Translations under genes and position numbers: made by a program
Origin: Stutzerimonas azotifigens DSM 17556
Lineage (GTDB): Bacteria; Pseudomonadota; Gammaproteobacteria; Pseudomonadales; Pseudomonadaceae
Assembly: GCF_000425625.1 (NCBI RefSeq)
Contig: NZ_KE384417.1
Location: 48,843-112,842, forward strand
DNA length: 64,000 nucleotides
Direction: 5' to 3'
The notes under the pieces: generated by a model
Databases searched by the model: none
Seen by the model: the letters and a program-made list of their open reading frames with translations, nothing else
Told to the model about the DNA's origin: nothing
Shown here: piece by piece, positions 1 to 8,524 of the stretch
Position numbering within the stretch: position 1 is the stretch's first letter
Layout: each line of letters starts with the position of its first letter

Positions 1-135
1 CCCGTTCGCGGCCAGGGCCGCTCCTACAGGAGCCGTGCAAAGACCCTGGCCGGCAAATAATCGCCGCGAGGGCGCGCCTCCCACAGGCAAGGCATTCGCC
101 CGTAGGGTGGATAACCGCGCAGCGTTATCCGCCGG
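1..135. repeat. Intergenic repeat elements
   Basis: Short palindromic elements with no gene. A gcggccagggccgctcctac-type element lies at about 5-32, and an element starting CGTAGGGTGGATAACC whose ends mirror each other (ggataac...gttatcc) lies at 101-130. The same two families recur at 7046-7200, 54146, 58180, 58318 and 62150-62480, which identifies them as dispersed repeats of this genome rather than local regulatory sites. Confidence 0.6.
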
Positions 136-215
136 CCACTCCATCGTCTCGGCTGAACCCTGCCGGACGACGCGGTCCGAATCATGGAACCACCCGCTCC
201 CCCATGAGGCCCGCC

Positions 216-785
216 ATGACCCGCCCGATCGCCAAGCAGGACTTCCCCGTCCACCAGGTGCGCCGCTACCTCGAACCCGGCCCCATCGTGCTCATCACCT
301 CCTGCCACGCCGGCCAGCGCAACGTCATGACCCTCGGCTGGCAGACCGTCATGGAGTTCTCGCCGTCGCTGGTCGGCTGCATGATCTCCGCCGGCAACCA
401 CAGCTTCGAACTCATCCGCCAGAGCGGCGAATGCGTGATCAATCTGCCCACCCTGCCGCTGCTGGACACCATGGTGCGGATCGGCAACTGTTCCGGCGCC
501 GAGGTCGACAAGTTCGAAGCCTTCGGCCTCGCCACCACCAGGGCCGAATGCGTCGCCGCCCCGCTGCTGGAACAGTGCCACGCCAGCTTCGAATGCCGGC
601 TGCACGACGATGCGCTGGTGGATCGGTACAACTTCTTCATCTTCGAAGTGGTGAAGGCGCATGTCGCGCCCGAGCCGGCGCATCCGCAGACGCTGCACTA
701 CACCGGGAACGGGGTGTTCGTGGTGGCGGGAGACCGGGTGGCGGACAGGCGCGAATTGTTTCGTCCGGAATTGCTGGATGATTAG
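216..785 (+). CDS. Flavin reductase-like (FMN-binding split barrel) protein
   Basis: A 189-residue protein of the flavin reductase / DIM6-NTAB type, soluble, expected to bind FMN and reduce it or use it in a redox step. The N-terminal half has the family pattern: a GPIVLITS strand, then NVMTLGWQT, and a FELIRQSGECVINLP stretch where the flavin phosphate is normally bound. I start at 216 because GAGG at 206-209 lies 6 nt upstream; an ATG at 204 has no ribosome site. It is followed after 33 nt by a SnoaL-like gene, possibly co-transcribed. The substrate cannot be told from the sequence. Confidence 0.8.
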   Translation: MTRPIAKQDFPVHQVRRYLEPGPIVLITSCHAGQRNVMTLGWQTVMEFSPSLVGCMISAGNHSFELIRQSGECVINLPTLPLLDTMVRIGNCSGAEVDKFEAFGLATTRAECVAAPLLEQCHASFECRLHDDALVDRYNFFIFEVVKAHVAPEPAHPQTLHYTGNGVFVVAGDRVADRRELFRPELLDD

Positions 786-818
786 AAGACCACCCTTGCA
801 TAACGACAGGCCCAGCCC

Positions 819-1208
819 ATGAACAAAACCGACCTTGCCGAGCACTATCGCGGCTACATCGCCTGCCTGAACGAGCAGGACTGGCCCAGGCTCGGAACCT
901 TCGTCCACGACGAGGTGCACTACAACGGCCAGCACGTCGGCCTGGCCGGCTATCGCACCATGCTGGAGAACGACATCAGGGCGATACCGGACCTTCGCTT
1001 CGACGTGCAGCAGTTGATCGTCGACCCGCCGCAGGTGGCGTGCCGGCTGCAGTTCGACTGCACGCCCAGCGGCATCCTGTTCGACCTGCCAGTGAACGGC
1101 CGGCGCGTCCGCTTCGGCGAGAACGTGTTCTACGGGTTCAGCGACGGGCGCATCCGGGAGGTCTGGTCCGTGATCGACAAGGCCGCGATCGCAGCGCAGC
1201 TCGGTTAG
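819..1208 (+). CDS. SnoaL-like / NTF2-fold protein
   Basis: A 129-residue single-domain protein with the SnoaL/ester-cyclase look: an N-terminal helix (LAEHYRGYIACLNEQDW), a VHDEVHYNGQ segment, the GYRTMLENDIRAIPDLRF helix-turn-strand typical of the polyketide-cyclase-like branch, and a C-terminal FGENVFYGFSDGRIREVWSV strand pair. NTF2-fold proteins of this kind are cyclases, isomerases or binding proteins, and the reaction cannot be assigned. The gene follows the flavin-reductase-like gene on the same strand and converges on the sugar dehydrogenase. No signal peptide is seen, so it is probably cytoplasmic. Confidence 0.75.
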   Translation: MNKTDLAEHYRGYIACLNEQDWPRLGTFVHDEVHYNGQHVGLAGYRTMLENDIRAIPDLRFDVQQLIVDPPQVACRLQFDCTPSGILFDLPVNGRRVRFGENVFYGFSDGRIREVWSVIDKAAIAAQLG

Positions 1209-1267
1209 CCAGGTCGCTCGACCCGGCAAGTCGACGATCCTGCGGCCGCCGACTTGCCGGGGGACCG

Positions 1268-2563
1268 TCACGGCGTGCGGGTCACTCGCCACACGGTATT
1301 CGACAGGTCGTCGGCGACGATCAGGGCGCCGCGCGGGTCGACCGTAACACCGACCGGCCGGCCGCGGGTCTTGCCGTCTTCCGTGCGAAAGCCGGTCATG
1401 AAATCGACCGGCTGCCCCGAGGGGCGGCCGTTGCTGAACGGCACGAAGATCACCCGATAGCCGACCGGCTCCTTGCGGTTCCAGCTGCCGTGCTCACCAA
1501 CGAACACGCCGTCGGCGAACTGCTCGCCCATGGGCGGCTCGGAGAAATCCAGGCCGAGGGCGGCGACGTGCGATCCGAGGGCGTAATCCGGCACGATCGC
1601 CGCGGCGACCTTGTCCGGGTCCTGCGGCCGCACTCGCGGGTCGACGTTCTGCCCCCAGTAGCTGTAGGGCCAGCCATAGAAGCCGCCTTCGCGCACCGAG
1701 GTGAGGTAGTCAGGCACCAGGTCCTCGCCGAACTCGTCGCGCTCGTTCACCACCGCCCACAGCTGCCCGGTCCCTGGCTGGATCGTCAGCGCGGTGGGGT
1801 TGCGCAGGCCGGTGGCATAGGGCTTGTGGGCGCCCGTCTCGGCGTCGATCTGCCAGACCAGGGCGCGGTCGACTTCGGCCTCCATCCCGCGCTCGGTGAT
1901 GTTGCTGTTGGAGCCGATACCGACGTAAAGGAAGCGCCCGTCGGGGCTGATGGTCAGCGCCTTGGTCCAGTGGTGGTTGATCTCGGAGGGAAGGTCGGTG
2001 ACCTTTTCCGGCGGCCCGCTGGCCTCGGTCTGGCCCTCCTGGTAATCGAAGCGCACCAGCGCATCCTGGTTGGCCACGTAGAGATTGCCCTCGTGCAGCG
2101 CCAACCCGTAGGGCGCGTCGAGGTTGTCGGCGAACACGGTCTTGAGCTCGTAGGTGCCGTCGCCATCGGCATCGCGCAGCAGGGTCAGGCGATTGCCGCT
2201 TTCCACCGGGGTGGTGCCCTTCGCCTTGATGTAGCCGGCGATCACGTCCTTCGGCTTGAGCTTCGGTGCGTTGCCGCCCCGGCCCTCGGCCACCAGGATG
2301 TCGCCATTGGGCAGTACCAGCGTCTGCCGCGGGATCTTCAGGTCGGTGGCGATAGCCGTCACGGTGAAGCCCTGCGGGACCGTCGGCTTCTCGTCGCCCC
2401 AGGGCGCCGGCTCGGCGATCGTCATGCTCGGCAACAGCCCCCGCTCGGGTTCGACGAGCCTGGGATCGGGGCCGTACTGCTGGGCGCTATCCTGCCCCCC
2501 GCCGCCGCATGCGGCGAGAAACAGCGCCAGGGTCAGGGCAGTCGGTGCGCTGGAATGTCTCAT
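1268..2563 (-). CDS. PQQ-dependent sugar (sorbosone/glucose) dehydrogenase-like lipoprotein
   Basis: A 431-residue protein of the soluble glucose/L-sorbosone dehydrogenase family, a six-bladed beta-propeller that normally uses PQQ to oxidise a sugar in the periplasm. It starts with a lipoprotein signal (TLALFLAACGGGG, lipobox LAAC), so it should be anchored to a membrane. Family segments are visible: LPNGDILVAEGRGG, PYGLALHEGNLYVAN, a YVGIGSNSN strand, the GLRNPTALTIQP motif, NERDEFGEDLVPDYL, and a C-terminal VGVTVDPRGALIVADDLSNTVWRV. The start at 2563 overlaps the stop of the upstream DUF2231 gene by 4 nt, so the two are translationally coupled. The true substrate is not known. Confidence 0.88.
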   Translation of the reverse strand: MRHSSAPTALTLALFLAACGGGGQDSAQQYGPDPRLVEPERGLLPSMTIAEPAPWGDEKPTVPQGFTVTAIATDLKIPRQTLVLPNGDILVAEGRGGNAPKLKPKDVIAGYIKAKGTTPVESGNRLTLLRDADGDGTYELKTVFADNLDAPYGLALHEGNLYVANQDALVRFDYQEGQTEASGPPEKVTDLPSEINHHWTKALTISPDGRFLYVGIGSNSNITERGMEAEVDRALVWQIDAETGAHKPYATGLRNPTALTIQPGTGQLWAVVNERDEFGEDLVPDYLTSVREGGFYGWPYSYWGQNVDPRVRPQDPDKVAAAIVPDYALGSHVAALGLDFSEPPMGEQFADGVFVGEHGSWNRKEPVGYRVIFVPFSNGRPSGQPVDFMTGFRTEDGKTRGRPVGVTVDPRGALIVADDLSNTVWRVTRTP

Positions 2564-2988
2564 GCCGCACCTCCCGCATGCCGGTGAGTGATGCCGACCC
2601 CGGTCGCCACGCAGGCCAGCACGGTGACGATCACCGACAGGACCAGCCCGGCCGGCATGGTGGCCCAGGCATCCTTGGCGTGCTCGAGGGCATTGATGAA
2701 ACCCAGCACCCAGGTCGCCAGCAGCAGCAGGACGTAGAGCAAGGGCCGCCCCGTCTTCCGGTCGGCCCGGATCAGCCCGACCAGCGCGCACAGCAGGGCC
2801 AGGCCACAGGACACCAGCCCCCCGGCGATCAGCCAGGATGAGAAATTGCTCCACTGGATCTGGTAGCTGCGGAAGTAGGCGATATCGCTCAGCAAGGCGC
2901 CGAGAAACAGGGGAACGGTCCCGGCGAGCAGGGTCGCATGCAGCGGGTTCGGCATGCTTCGGTACGTGCGGTGGGTGGTTGCGGTCAC
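2560..2988 (-). CDS. DUF2231 integral membrane protein
   Basis: A 142-residue protein with four predicted transmembrane helices (about 17-40, 50-72, 82-101 and 114-136) and the DUF2231 layout (NPLHATLLAGTVPLFLGALLSD...). DUF2231 proteins are often partners of PQQ-type sugar dehydrogenases and are thought to link them to the membrane electron chain; that role is inference. Its stop overlaps the start of the dehydrogenase lipoprotein in an ATGA junction, so the pair is one operon with this gene first. Confidence 0.8.
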   Translation of the reverse strand: MTATTHRTYRSMPNPLHATLLAGTVPLFLGALLSDIAYFRSYQIQWSNFSSWLIAGGLVSCGLALLCALVGLIRADRKTGRPLLYVLLLLATWVLGFINALEHAKDAWATMPAGLVLSVIVTVLACVATGVGITHRHAGGAA

Positions 2989-3255
2989 GGAGGCCTCCTC
3001 GTCGCTCGGCGGCCTGACGCGCTGCCATTGCAGATGCGTGGCCGCCGGGCTCGCGCTGAATGTGCCTAAAAGAGGATCGTGCCGCTGGGGTGTTAGTTCA
3101 CTTCGATTTGGCAGCCCATCGCCATGGTAAAGACTGACCGGCTCGAGGCCGTGAACTTCGTGCGCAGGCCGCGACGAACAAACAGGCCATCAGCCAATTG
3201 CAAAGAGATGGACCGCAAAAGATGTCGTTATCGCCGCACGATAATAAGTAACGAG

Positions 3256-3618
3256 TTAGCGAGTCGCGCCTGAGCGAGCACTGACAAAACCGCGAATGCG
3301 AGAGCCAAGATAGGCCCCGAACAGAAACAGCAACGACCACGCCGACAAGAACAAAAGCCCAACCAGGATTAAAGGATCCAGAGGCAAGAACACAAGCTGG
3401 TACAGGACCTGCCCCAGGATCGCACCGACATAGAGCGCCCAGAGTGGCCCCGTTGCGATAAGGCCCGAGAGAAGTCCGCCAAGCACCATGGCGCCGCAGT
3501 AGTAGAGACCGCCTGCATCCCAGGGTTCTGGCTGGCCGGTCATTACAGGTGACACGGCCCAGATCACGGCACCGGCCAGTGCCGCGATCAGAATGGAACG
3601 GATCACCGGAGCCTTCAT
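3256..3618 (-). CDS. Small hydrophobic membrane protein, unknown function
   Basis: A protein of about 120 residues that I do not recognise. It has an N-terminal hydrophobic helix (SILIAALAGAVIWAVSP) and at least two more membrane helices around 40-70 and 85-108, and ends in a basic tail (GSRIRGFVSARSGATR). I use the ATG at 3618; an in-frame GTG lies two codons upstream. It is followed on the same strand, with a 46-nt gap, by the convergent-side GFA gene, but nothing links the two in function. Local base use is a little lower in GC than its neighbours. Confidence 0.55.
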   Translation of the reverse strand: MKAPVIRSILIAALAGAVIWAVSPVMTGQPEPWDAGGLYYCGAMVLGGLLSGLIATGPLWALYVGAILGQVLYQLVFLPLDPLILVGLLFLSAWSLLFLFGAYLGSRIRGFVSARSGATR

Positions 3619-3664
3619 GGCCACCTAACGCCCGGCGGCAAGACGCTGTCCAGCCTGTTGGAAT

Positions 3665-4063
3665 TCAATGCCGATCCGCCGGATGGTTGACCCCGTCGCT
3701 GGTGGGAATATCGGCAATGGCAAACGGGTCGACGCCCTCGAGACAGCCCACGTTGTAACCATATTCGTTGGGGTTGGAGCGGCGCTGGTGATGCGTGTAG
3801 ATGCCGCAGTTCGAACAGAAGTAGTGCTTCGCGGTAAAGGTGTTGAACTGGTAGAGCTTCAGATGTTCGGCCCCCTGCAGAATGCGGATGCCGCTCAAGG
3901 GCACGGAGGCGACAACCGCGCCTTTGCGTCGACATATGGAGCAATTGCAGCGGCGTGGATCCACCACGCCGTCGGGCAGGCTCAGCTCCAGCACCACCGA
4001 GCCGCAATGGCATGAGGCCCTGTGCTTGGGCTGTATCTGGACTCCGCCGATTTCCTTGAGCAC
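3665..4063 (-). CDS. GFA family (CENP-V/GFA domain) zinc protein
   Basis: A 132-residue GFA-domain protein (family named for glutathione-dependent formaldehyde-activating enzyme). The zinc ligands are all present: C18-x-C20, C39-x-C41-x2-C44, and C83-x2-C86 in CSNCGIYTHH. Most single-domain members are annotated as aldehyde- or S-hydroxymethylglutathione-related, but few have a proven reaction, so no function is assigned. The promoter region 4064-4248 is shared with the divergent beta-lactamase. Confidence 0.85.
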   Translation of the reverse strand: MLKEIGGVQIQPKHRASCHCGSVVLELSLPDGVVDPRRCNCSICRRKGAVVASVPLSGIRILQGAEHLKLYQFNTFTAKHYFCSNCGIYTHHQRRSNPNEYGYNVGCLEGVDPFAIADIPTSDGVNHPADRH

Positions 4064-4248
4064 GAAGGTCTCTCCTATTAGGGTTCAACCACTATCCACA
4101 AAAAGGGAACAGAGTATTCGCGTTCCGCCGTCGCGCAATGTATCGCCCAAGCGGCTGGCGGCCAACCATTCGGATCGCCCCGCGTTCGAACATCGTTTGT
4201 CCATACCGCTGCGCTGCACGATAGTTGGCCTCATACGGAGGAATACCG

Positions 4249-5148
4249 ATGCTTTCCCGACGCGCATTCACCACAACGGTGCTGGCCACGTCCCTGGCGG
4301 GGCTGACGGGCATCCGCTTCGCGGCGGCCGATTCGCAAGGCCGTATCGAGGCCTTCGAACGGCGCCTGGCGCGCATCGAGGCGGAGGTTTGCGGGCGCCT
4401 CGGCGTGGCGCTGCTGGATACGGACGACGGCCTGCGGGCCGGCCGGCGCCAGGACGAGCGCTTCCCGCTGTGCAGCACCTTCAAGTTCCTCGCCGCCGCC
4501 GCGCTGCTGGCCCGGCAGGACCGCGGCGAGCTGAGCCTCGCGCAGCGGGTGGTGTTCGGCGAAGCCGACCTGGTCGAATATTCGCCGGTGACCGGCGCGC
4601 GCACTGGCGGCGAGGGCATGACCCTGGCGGAGATTTGCGAGGCGGCGGTCACCCGCAGCGACAACACCGCCGGCAACCTGATGCTCGCCCACCTCGGCGG
4701 GCCGCAAGGACTGACCGCCTTCGCCCGCGGCCTGGGCGACCGGCAGACGCGGCTGGACCGGCTCGAGACCGAGCTGAACGAGGCGTTGCCCGGCGATCCG
4801 CGTGACACCACCACGCCGGCGGCGATGCTCGCCGACATGCGCGAGCTGCTGCTGGGCACGCACCTCTCGCCCGCCTCGCGCGAGCAGTTGCAGGCCTGGC
4901 TGATCGCCAACCGGACCGGCGACGCGCGGCTGCGCGCCGGCGTGCCGAAGGACTGGCGCGCCGGCGACAAGACCGGCTCGGGCGAGCGCGGCACGGCCAA
5001 TGACATCGCCATCTTCTGGCCGCCGACGCGCGGGCCTGTTCTGGTGGCCGTCTACCTCACCGGCAGCGCGGCGGACATGGACCGGCGCAACGCGGCCATC
5101 GTCCAGGTGGGGACGGCGCTGGCCGAGGTGAACGCGGCGGCCGGGTGA
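4249..5148 (+). CDS. Class A beta-lactamase, Tat-exported
   Basis: A 299-residue serine beta-lactamase that hydrolyses beta-lactam rings in the periplasm. All catalytic motifs are present: CSTFK with nucleophile S76 and K79 (Ambler 70/73), SDN in VTRSDNTAGN (130-132), ELN in LETELNEAL with the general-base Glu (166), and KTG in DKTGSGERG (234). The start with MLSRRAF is supported by GGAGGAA at 4237-4243, 5 nt upstream. The leader carries a twin arginine followed by a hydrophobic stretch and AAA, so export is probably through Tat, as for the L2 enzyme of Stenotrophomonas. No ampR-like regulator is adjacent; the divergent neighbour is a GFA protein. Substrate spectrum cannot be read from this alone. 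Confidence 0.93.
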   Translation: MLSRRAFTTTVLATSLAGLTGIRFAAADSQGRIEAFERRLARIEAEVCGRLGVALLDTDDGLRAGRRQDERFPLCSTFKFLAAAALLARQDRGELSLAQRVVFGEADLVEYSPVTGARTGGEGMTLAEICEAAVTRSDNTAGNLMLAHLGGPQGLTAFARGLGDRQTRLDRLETELNEALPGDPRDTTTPAAMLADMRELLLGTHLSPASREQLQAWLIANRTGDARLRAGVPKDWRAGDKTGSGERGTANDIAIFWPPTRGPVLVAVYLTGSAADMDRRNAAIVQVGTALAEVNAAAG

Positions 5149-5176
5149 AGACCGATGGAAGCCTTTTGACTTGCAG

Positions 5177-5475
5177 GCAGGCCTGCGGCCCGCATCGCCG
5201 CGGGGGCGCGCCTCCCACCGGGTCCGGTCGGCGACGCGGCTTTTGTGGCAGGCCCGACCCTGCAGCGAAGCGATGATGACTCGGGCAGGCCTGCGGCCTG
5301 CATCGCCGCGGGGGCGCGCCTCCACGGGGCCCGGTCGGCGACGCGGCTTTTGTGGCAGGCCCGACCTTGCGCGAAGCGATGACGACTCGGGCAGGCCCGC
5401 GGCCTACGTCGCCGCGGGGGCGCGCCTCCCACAGCGACGCGGCTTTTGTGGGAGGCCCGACCTCGGGGCGATGCT
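5177..5475. repeat. Three tandem copies of a ~107-bp intergenic repeat
   Basis: Units begin at 5177, 5285 and 5391 (periods 108 and 106 bp). Each has a gcaggcc(t/c)gcggcc... head, a tcgccgcgggggcgcgcctcc core, a gcgacgcggcttttgtgg(c/g)agg middle, and a gaagcgatgaygactcggg tail; the third is truncated. The core resembles the single element at about 61-80. There is no gene between the beta-lactamase stop and the ccoG stop, so the array separates two convergent genes. Confidence 0.8.
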
Positions 5476-5508
5476 GCCTGGGTGACCGACACCGCCGCCG
5501 GAGCCGGC

Positions 5509-6921
5509 CTACCGGGTCGCCGGCGCGACGAAGGTGCTGGCGGTGACGACGCGGCTGGCCGGATCGGCGCGGTCGCTGACGACGAAGCCGAGGTCGCGGC
5601 GCGAGGCCGGCGCGCCCTCGTCCACCAGCGCGACGCTCAGCGGCACGTCGGCGATCTCGCCCGGGGCCAGGGCAAGGCGGCTCGGGCCGTGCAGCTCGAA
5701 AGGCCCGTCGGTGAGCGCGAGCCGGTACTCGCGCGGCTGCTGGGTCTTGTTGATGACCTTGAGGCTGTACATGTTCTCGATCTGGCCGGCGCTGTTTTCG
5801 CGGAACAGGGTGCGATCGCGGGTAACGTCCAGCGAGACCAGCGGCCGCGCCTGCAGCGCCCAGGCGAAGGTTCCGACCATCAGCGCCAGCATGGCCGCAT
5901 AGCCCACCAGGCGCGGCCGCAGCAGCCGCGTACGGCCGCCCTGCAGCGTGCGCTCGGAGGTGTAGCGGACCAGCCCGCGGGCGTAGCCCATCCTGTCCAT
6001 CACGCTGTCGCAGGCGTCGACGCAGGCGCCGCAGCTGATGCAGTCCAGCTGCAGGCCGTCGCGGATGTCGATGCCGGTCGGGCAGACCTGCACGCACATC
6101 GTGCAGTCGATGCAGTCGCCCAGGCCCTGCGCGCGCGGATCGCTGTCCCTGCGGCGCGGACCGCGGCTTTCGCCACGTGCGGCGTCGTAGGACACCACCA
6201 GGGTGTCGGCATCGAACATCACGCTCTGGAAGCGCGAGTACGGGCACATGTGCAGGCACACCTGCTCGCGCAGCCAGCCGGCGTTGACGTAGGTGGCGGC
6301 GGTGAAGAAGAACAGCCAGAAGCCGGTCTGCAGGCCGAGCTGAAGGGTGAACAGCTCGCGCACCAGCTCGCGGATGGGCGTGAAGTAGCCGACGAAGGCC
6401 AGCGCCGTGGCCAGGCTGACGGCGAGCCAGAGCGCATGCTTGGCGCCACGGCGCAGCAGCTTGTGGAGCGTCCAGGGCGCGGCGTCCAGCTTGATGCGCT
6501 GCAGGCGGTCGCCCTCGGTGACCTTCTCGGCCCACATGAAGACCCAGGTCCAGGTGCTCTGCGGGCAGGCGTAGCCGCACCAGACGCGCCCGGCGAGCAC
6601 GGTGACGAAGAACAGCCCGAAGGCGGCGATGATCAGCAGCGCCGAGAGCAGGATGAAATCCTGCGGCCAGAAGGTCGCGCCGAAGACGTGGAACTGCCGC
6701 CGGCCCAGGTCCCAGAGCACCGCCTGCCGGCCGTTCCAGTCCAGCCAGGCGGTACCGAAGAACAGCACGAAGAGCGCGCCGGCGCCGAGCAGCCGCAGGT
6801 TGCGGAACAGCCCGGTGAAAGTGCGCGTGTGAATCGGGCCGCCGAGCTGCGCCGGCGTCAGGCGGATGGGCCTGCCCGGGTCGACGGTTTCGATGATTCG
6901 CACGGGGATCTGGTCGGTCAT
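5509..6921 (-). CDS. ccoG: Cytochrome c oxidase accessory protein CcoG
   Basis: A 470-residue membrane iron-sulfur protein (CcoG/FixG/RdxA) that reduces copper for assembly of cbb3-type cytochrome c oxidase. It has several membrane helices in the first half (about 43-62, 84-108, 160-180, 195-215), a CGYACPQSTWTW segment after the second helix, and two ferredoxin-type [4Fe-4S] clusters in CIDCTMCVQVCP and CISCGACVDACD. A last membrane helix near 335-355 leads to a periplasmic immunoglobulin-like C-terminal domain (residues about 360-470). The gene stands alone: no ccoNOPQ, ccoS or ccoI lies nearby, so it is an orphan copy or the main locus is elsewhere. Confidence 0.93.
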   Translation of the reverse strand: MTDQIPVRIIETVDPGRPIRLTPAQLGGPIHTRTFTGLFRNLRLLGAGALFVLFFGTAWLDWNGRQAVLWDLGRRQFHVFGATFWPQDFILLSALLIIAAFGLFFVTVLAGRVWCGYACPQSTWTWVFMWAEKVTEGDRLQRIKLDAAPWTLHKLLRRGAKHALWLAVSLATALAFVGYFTPIRELVRELFTLQLGLQTGFWLFFFTAATYVNAGWLREQVCLHMCPYSRFQSVMFDADTLVVSYDAARGESRGPRRRDSDPRAQGLGDCIDCTMCVQVCPTGIDIRDGLQLDCISCGACVDACDSVMDRMGYARGLVRYTSERTLQGGRTRLLRPRLVGYAAMLALMVGTFAWALQARPLVSLDVTRDRTLFRENSAGQIENMYSLKVINKTQQPREYRLALTDGPFELHGPSRLALAPGEIADVPLSVALVDEGAPASRRDLGFVVSDRADPASRVVTASTFVAPATR

Positions 6922-7045
6922 GGCGTCGCCTCATGGGCCGTTTCGGACGCGCGCATGATCGGGCGTAGCAGCGAGACAAAACAGACTCAGGTCGAGCGGA
7001 AAAATACGGATCAGATGCCACCCACGAGGTCAGGTCCGCGAGCAC

Positions 7046-7200
7046 GTAGGGTGGATGACGGCGCAGCCTCATCCACGCGTCCGGTGGGACCGACGCCGAA
7101 CTCGCCGTGATCAGCGGGCACCACCGCGGCCCAGGGTGGAAAACGCTTCGCGGTTTTCCACCCTACGTCTGTGTGGGAGCGGCCCTGGCCGCGAACAGCG
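7046..7200. repeat. Cluster of dispersed palindromic repeats
   Basis: The 344-nt gap upstream of ccoG and the EamA gene holds no ORF. It contains a cgtagggtggatgac...catccac element at about 7048-7078, a hairpin-forming gggtggaaaacgc...gcggttttccaccct element at about 7133-7166, and a gggagcggccctggccgcgaa element at 7173-7195. The same families are present at 101-130, 58318-58410 and 5-32. Confidence 0.65.
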
Positions 7201-7265
7201 CCCCATCTTCACCAAGACGGCGGCAAGGCCGACAATGCCCGCCCCGCTCGCTCATGGAGCCTTCG

Positions 7266-8180
7266 ATGGACACCCGCAAGCCGCTCGATCCGACCGCCGT
7301 CGGGCTGATGCTGATCCTCTGCCTGATCTGGAGCATGCAACAGATCGCGCTGAAGGCGACCGCGCCGGACTTCTCCCCGGTGCTGCAGATCGCCCTGCGC
7401 TCTGGCATCGGCGGATTGCTGGTCGCCGTGCTGATGCTGCTGCGGCGCGAGCGGCTGAGCGTGGCCGACGGCATCTGGCGAGCCGGCTGCCTGGCCGGCG
7501 GCTGCTTCACGCTGGAGTTCCTGCTGGTCGGCGAGGCGGTGCGGCACACCTCGGCCGGGCACGTGGTGGTGTTCCTCTACACCGCCCCGGTGTTCGCCGC
7601 CCTGGGCCTGCACTGGAAGCTGCCGAACGAGCGGCTCGCGCCCCTGCAGTGGCTCGGCGTGGCGCTGGCGTTCGCCGGCATCGCCGTGGCCTTCCTGCGC
7701 GGCGCAAAGGCCGACGGCGGCCTGTCCGGCGTGCTCTGGGGCGATTTCCTGGCCCTGCTCGGCGGCGTCGCCTGGGGTTCCACCACCGTACTGATCCGCG
7801 CCACCCGGCTGTCGTCGCTGCCGGCGACCCAGACGCTGCTCTACCAGCTGGGCACGGGCTTCGTCCTGCTGCTGCCGCTGGCCCTGCTCACCGGCCACAC
7901 CACCTTCAACCCCACCCCGCTGGTCTGGCTGAGCCTGGGGTTCCAGTCGATCGTGGTGTGCTTCGCCAGCTTCCTGGTCTGGTTCGCCCTGTTGCGGCGC
8001 TACCTGGCCTCGCGGCTCGGGGTGCTGTCCTTTCTCACACCACTGTTCGGTGTCGTGCTCGGCGCCTGGCTGCTGGCCGAACCCATCGAGCCCGGCTTCG
8101 TCACCGGGGCGATCCTGGCCCTGGGCGGCATCGTGCTGGTCAGCGGGCACGGCTGGTTCGTGTCGCTGCTCAAGCGATAG
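7266..8180 (+). CDS. EamA-family (DMT superfamily) membrane transporter
   Basis: A 304-residue permease with about ten transmembrane helices arranged as two EamA repeats (roughly 8-140 and 150-298). The N-terminal GLMLILCLIWSMQQIALK and the second-half SLGFQSIVVCFASFLVWF/LTPLFGVVLGAWLLAEP segments are typical of RhaT/YdcZ-like metabolite exporters. I start at 7266 (MDTRKPLD); an ATG four codons upstream is possible. It is probably an inner-membrane exporter of small metabolites or amino acids; the substrate cannot be inferred and no partner gene is adjacent. Confidence 0.85.
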   Translation: MDTRKPLDPTAVGLMLILCLIWSMQQIALKATAPDFSPVLQIALRSGIGGLLVAVLMLLRRERLSVADGIWRAGCLAGGCFTLEFLLVGEAVRHTSAGHVVVFLYTAPVFAALGLHWKLPNERLAPLQWLGVALAFAGIAVAFLRGAKADGGLSGVLWGDFLALLGGVAWGSTTVLIRATRLSSLPATQTLLYQLGTGFVLLLPLALLTGHTTFNPTPLVWLSLGFQSIVVCFASFLVWFALLRRYLASRLGVLSFLTPLFGVVLGAWLLAEPIEPGFVTGAILALGGIVLVSGHGWFVSLLKR

Positions 8181-8524
8181 TCCGGTCCAGGCGAGGCCGG
8201 CATCGCTGCAAGGGCCGTCCCAGACGCGAGCGCTCTTTTTCCACCGCTTCGCTGGAGGGCTTGCTCGGCCCACCGCTTCTGTTAGAGTCGGCAACGGCGC
8301 CTATGCGCCCTGGCTGAACAAGAAAGACAAGAGATGCGCCATCGACCGCCTCCTCTGCCAGCGCACACCCGCTCGCCCGATCATGCGTCCCTCGCGCCTG
8401 ACCCGTGACGATCCGGATCCCCGCGCTGCCGTCTCTCCTTCTGCTTGCATGGGCATGCCCGGTTACCCCGAGGCCCTTCAAACGGACATTGCATACGCCA
8501 ATAACAACAAATGGAGATGCATCA
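8181..8524. other. Non-coding gap upstream of TAXI gene
   Basis: I see no credible gene in these 344 bases. A gttagagtcggcaac segment at about 8281-8295 may contain a promoter -10 element for the TAXI gene, but it is weak. GGAG at 8513-8516 is the ribosome site of the following gene. Confidence 0.4.

Noticed and set aside
1040-2587. Long plus-strand frame across the sugar dehydrogenase
   Set aside because: It is the antisense of a gene with clear family motifs and has the Arg/Gly/Ala-rich composition of high-GC shadow frames.
5177-5475. CRISPR-like array
   Set aside because: Units are ~107 bp, direct and near-continuous with no unique spacers, and no cas genes are nearby.
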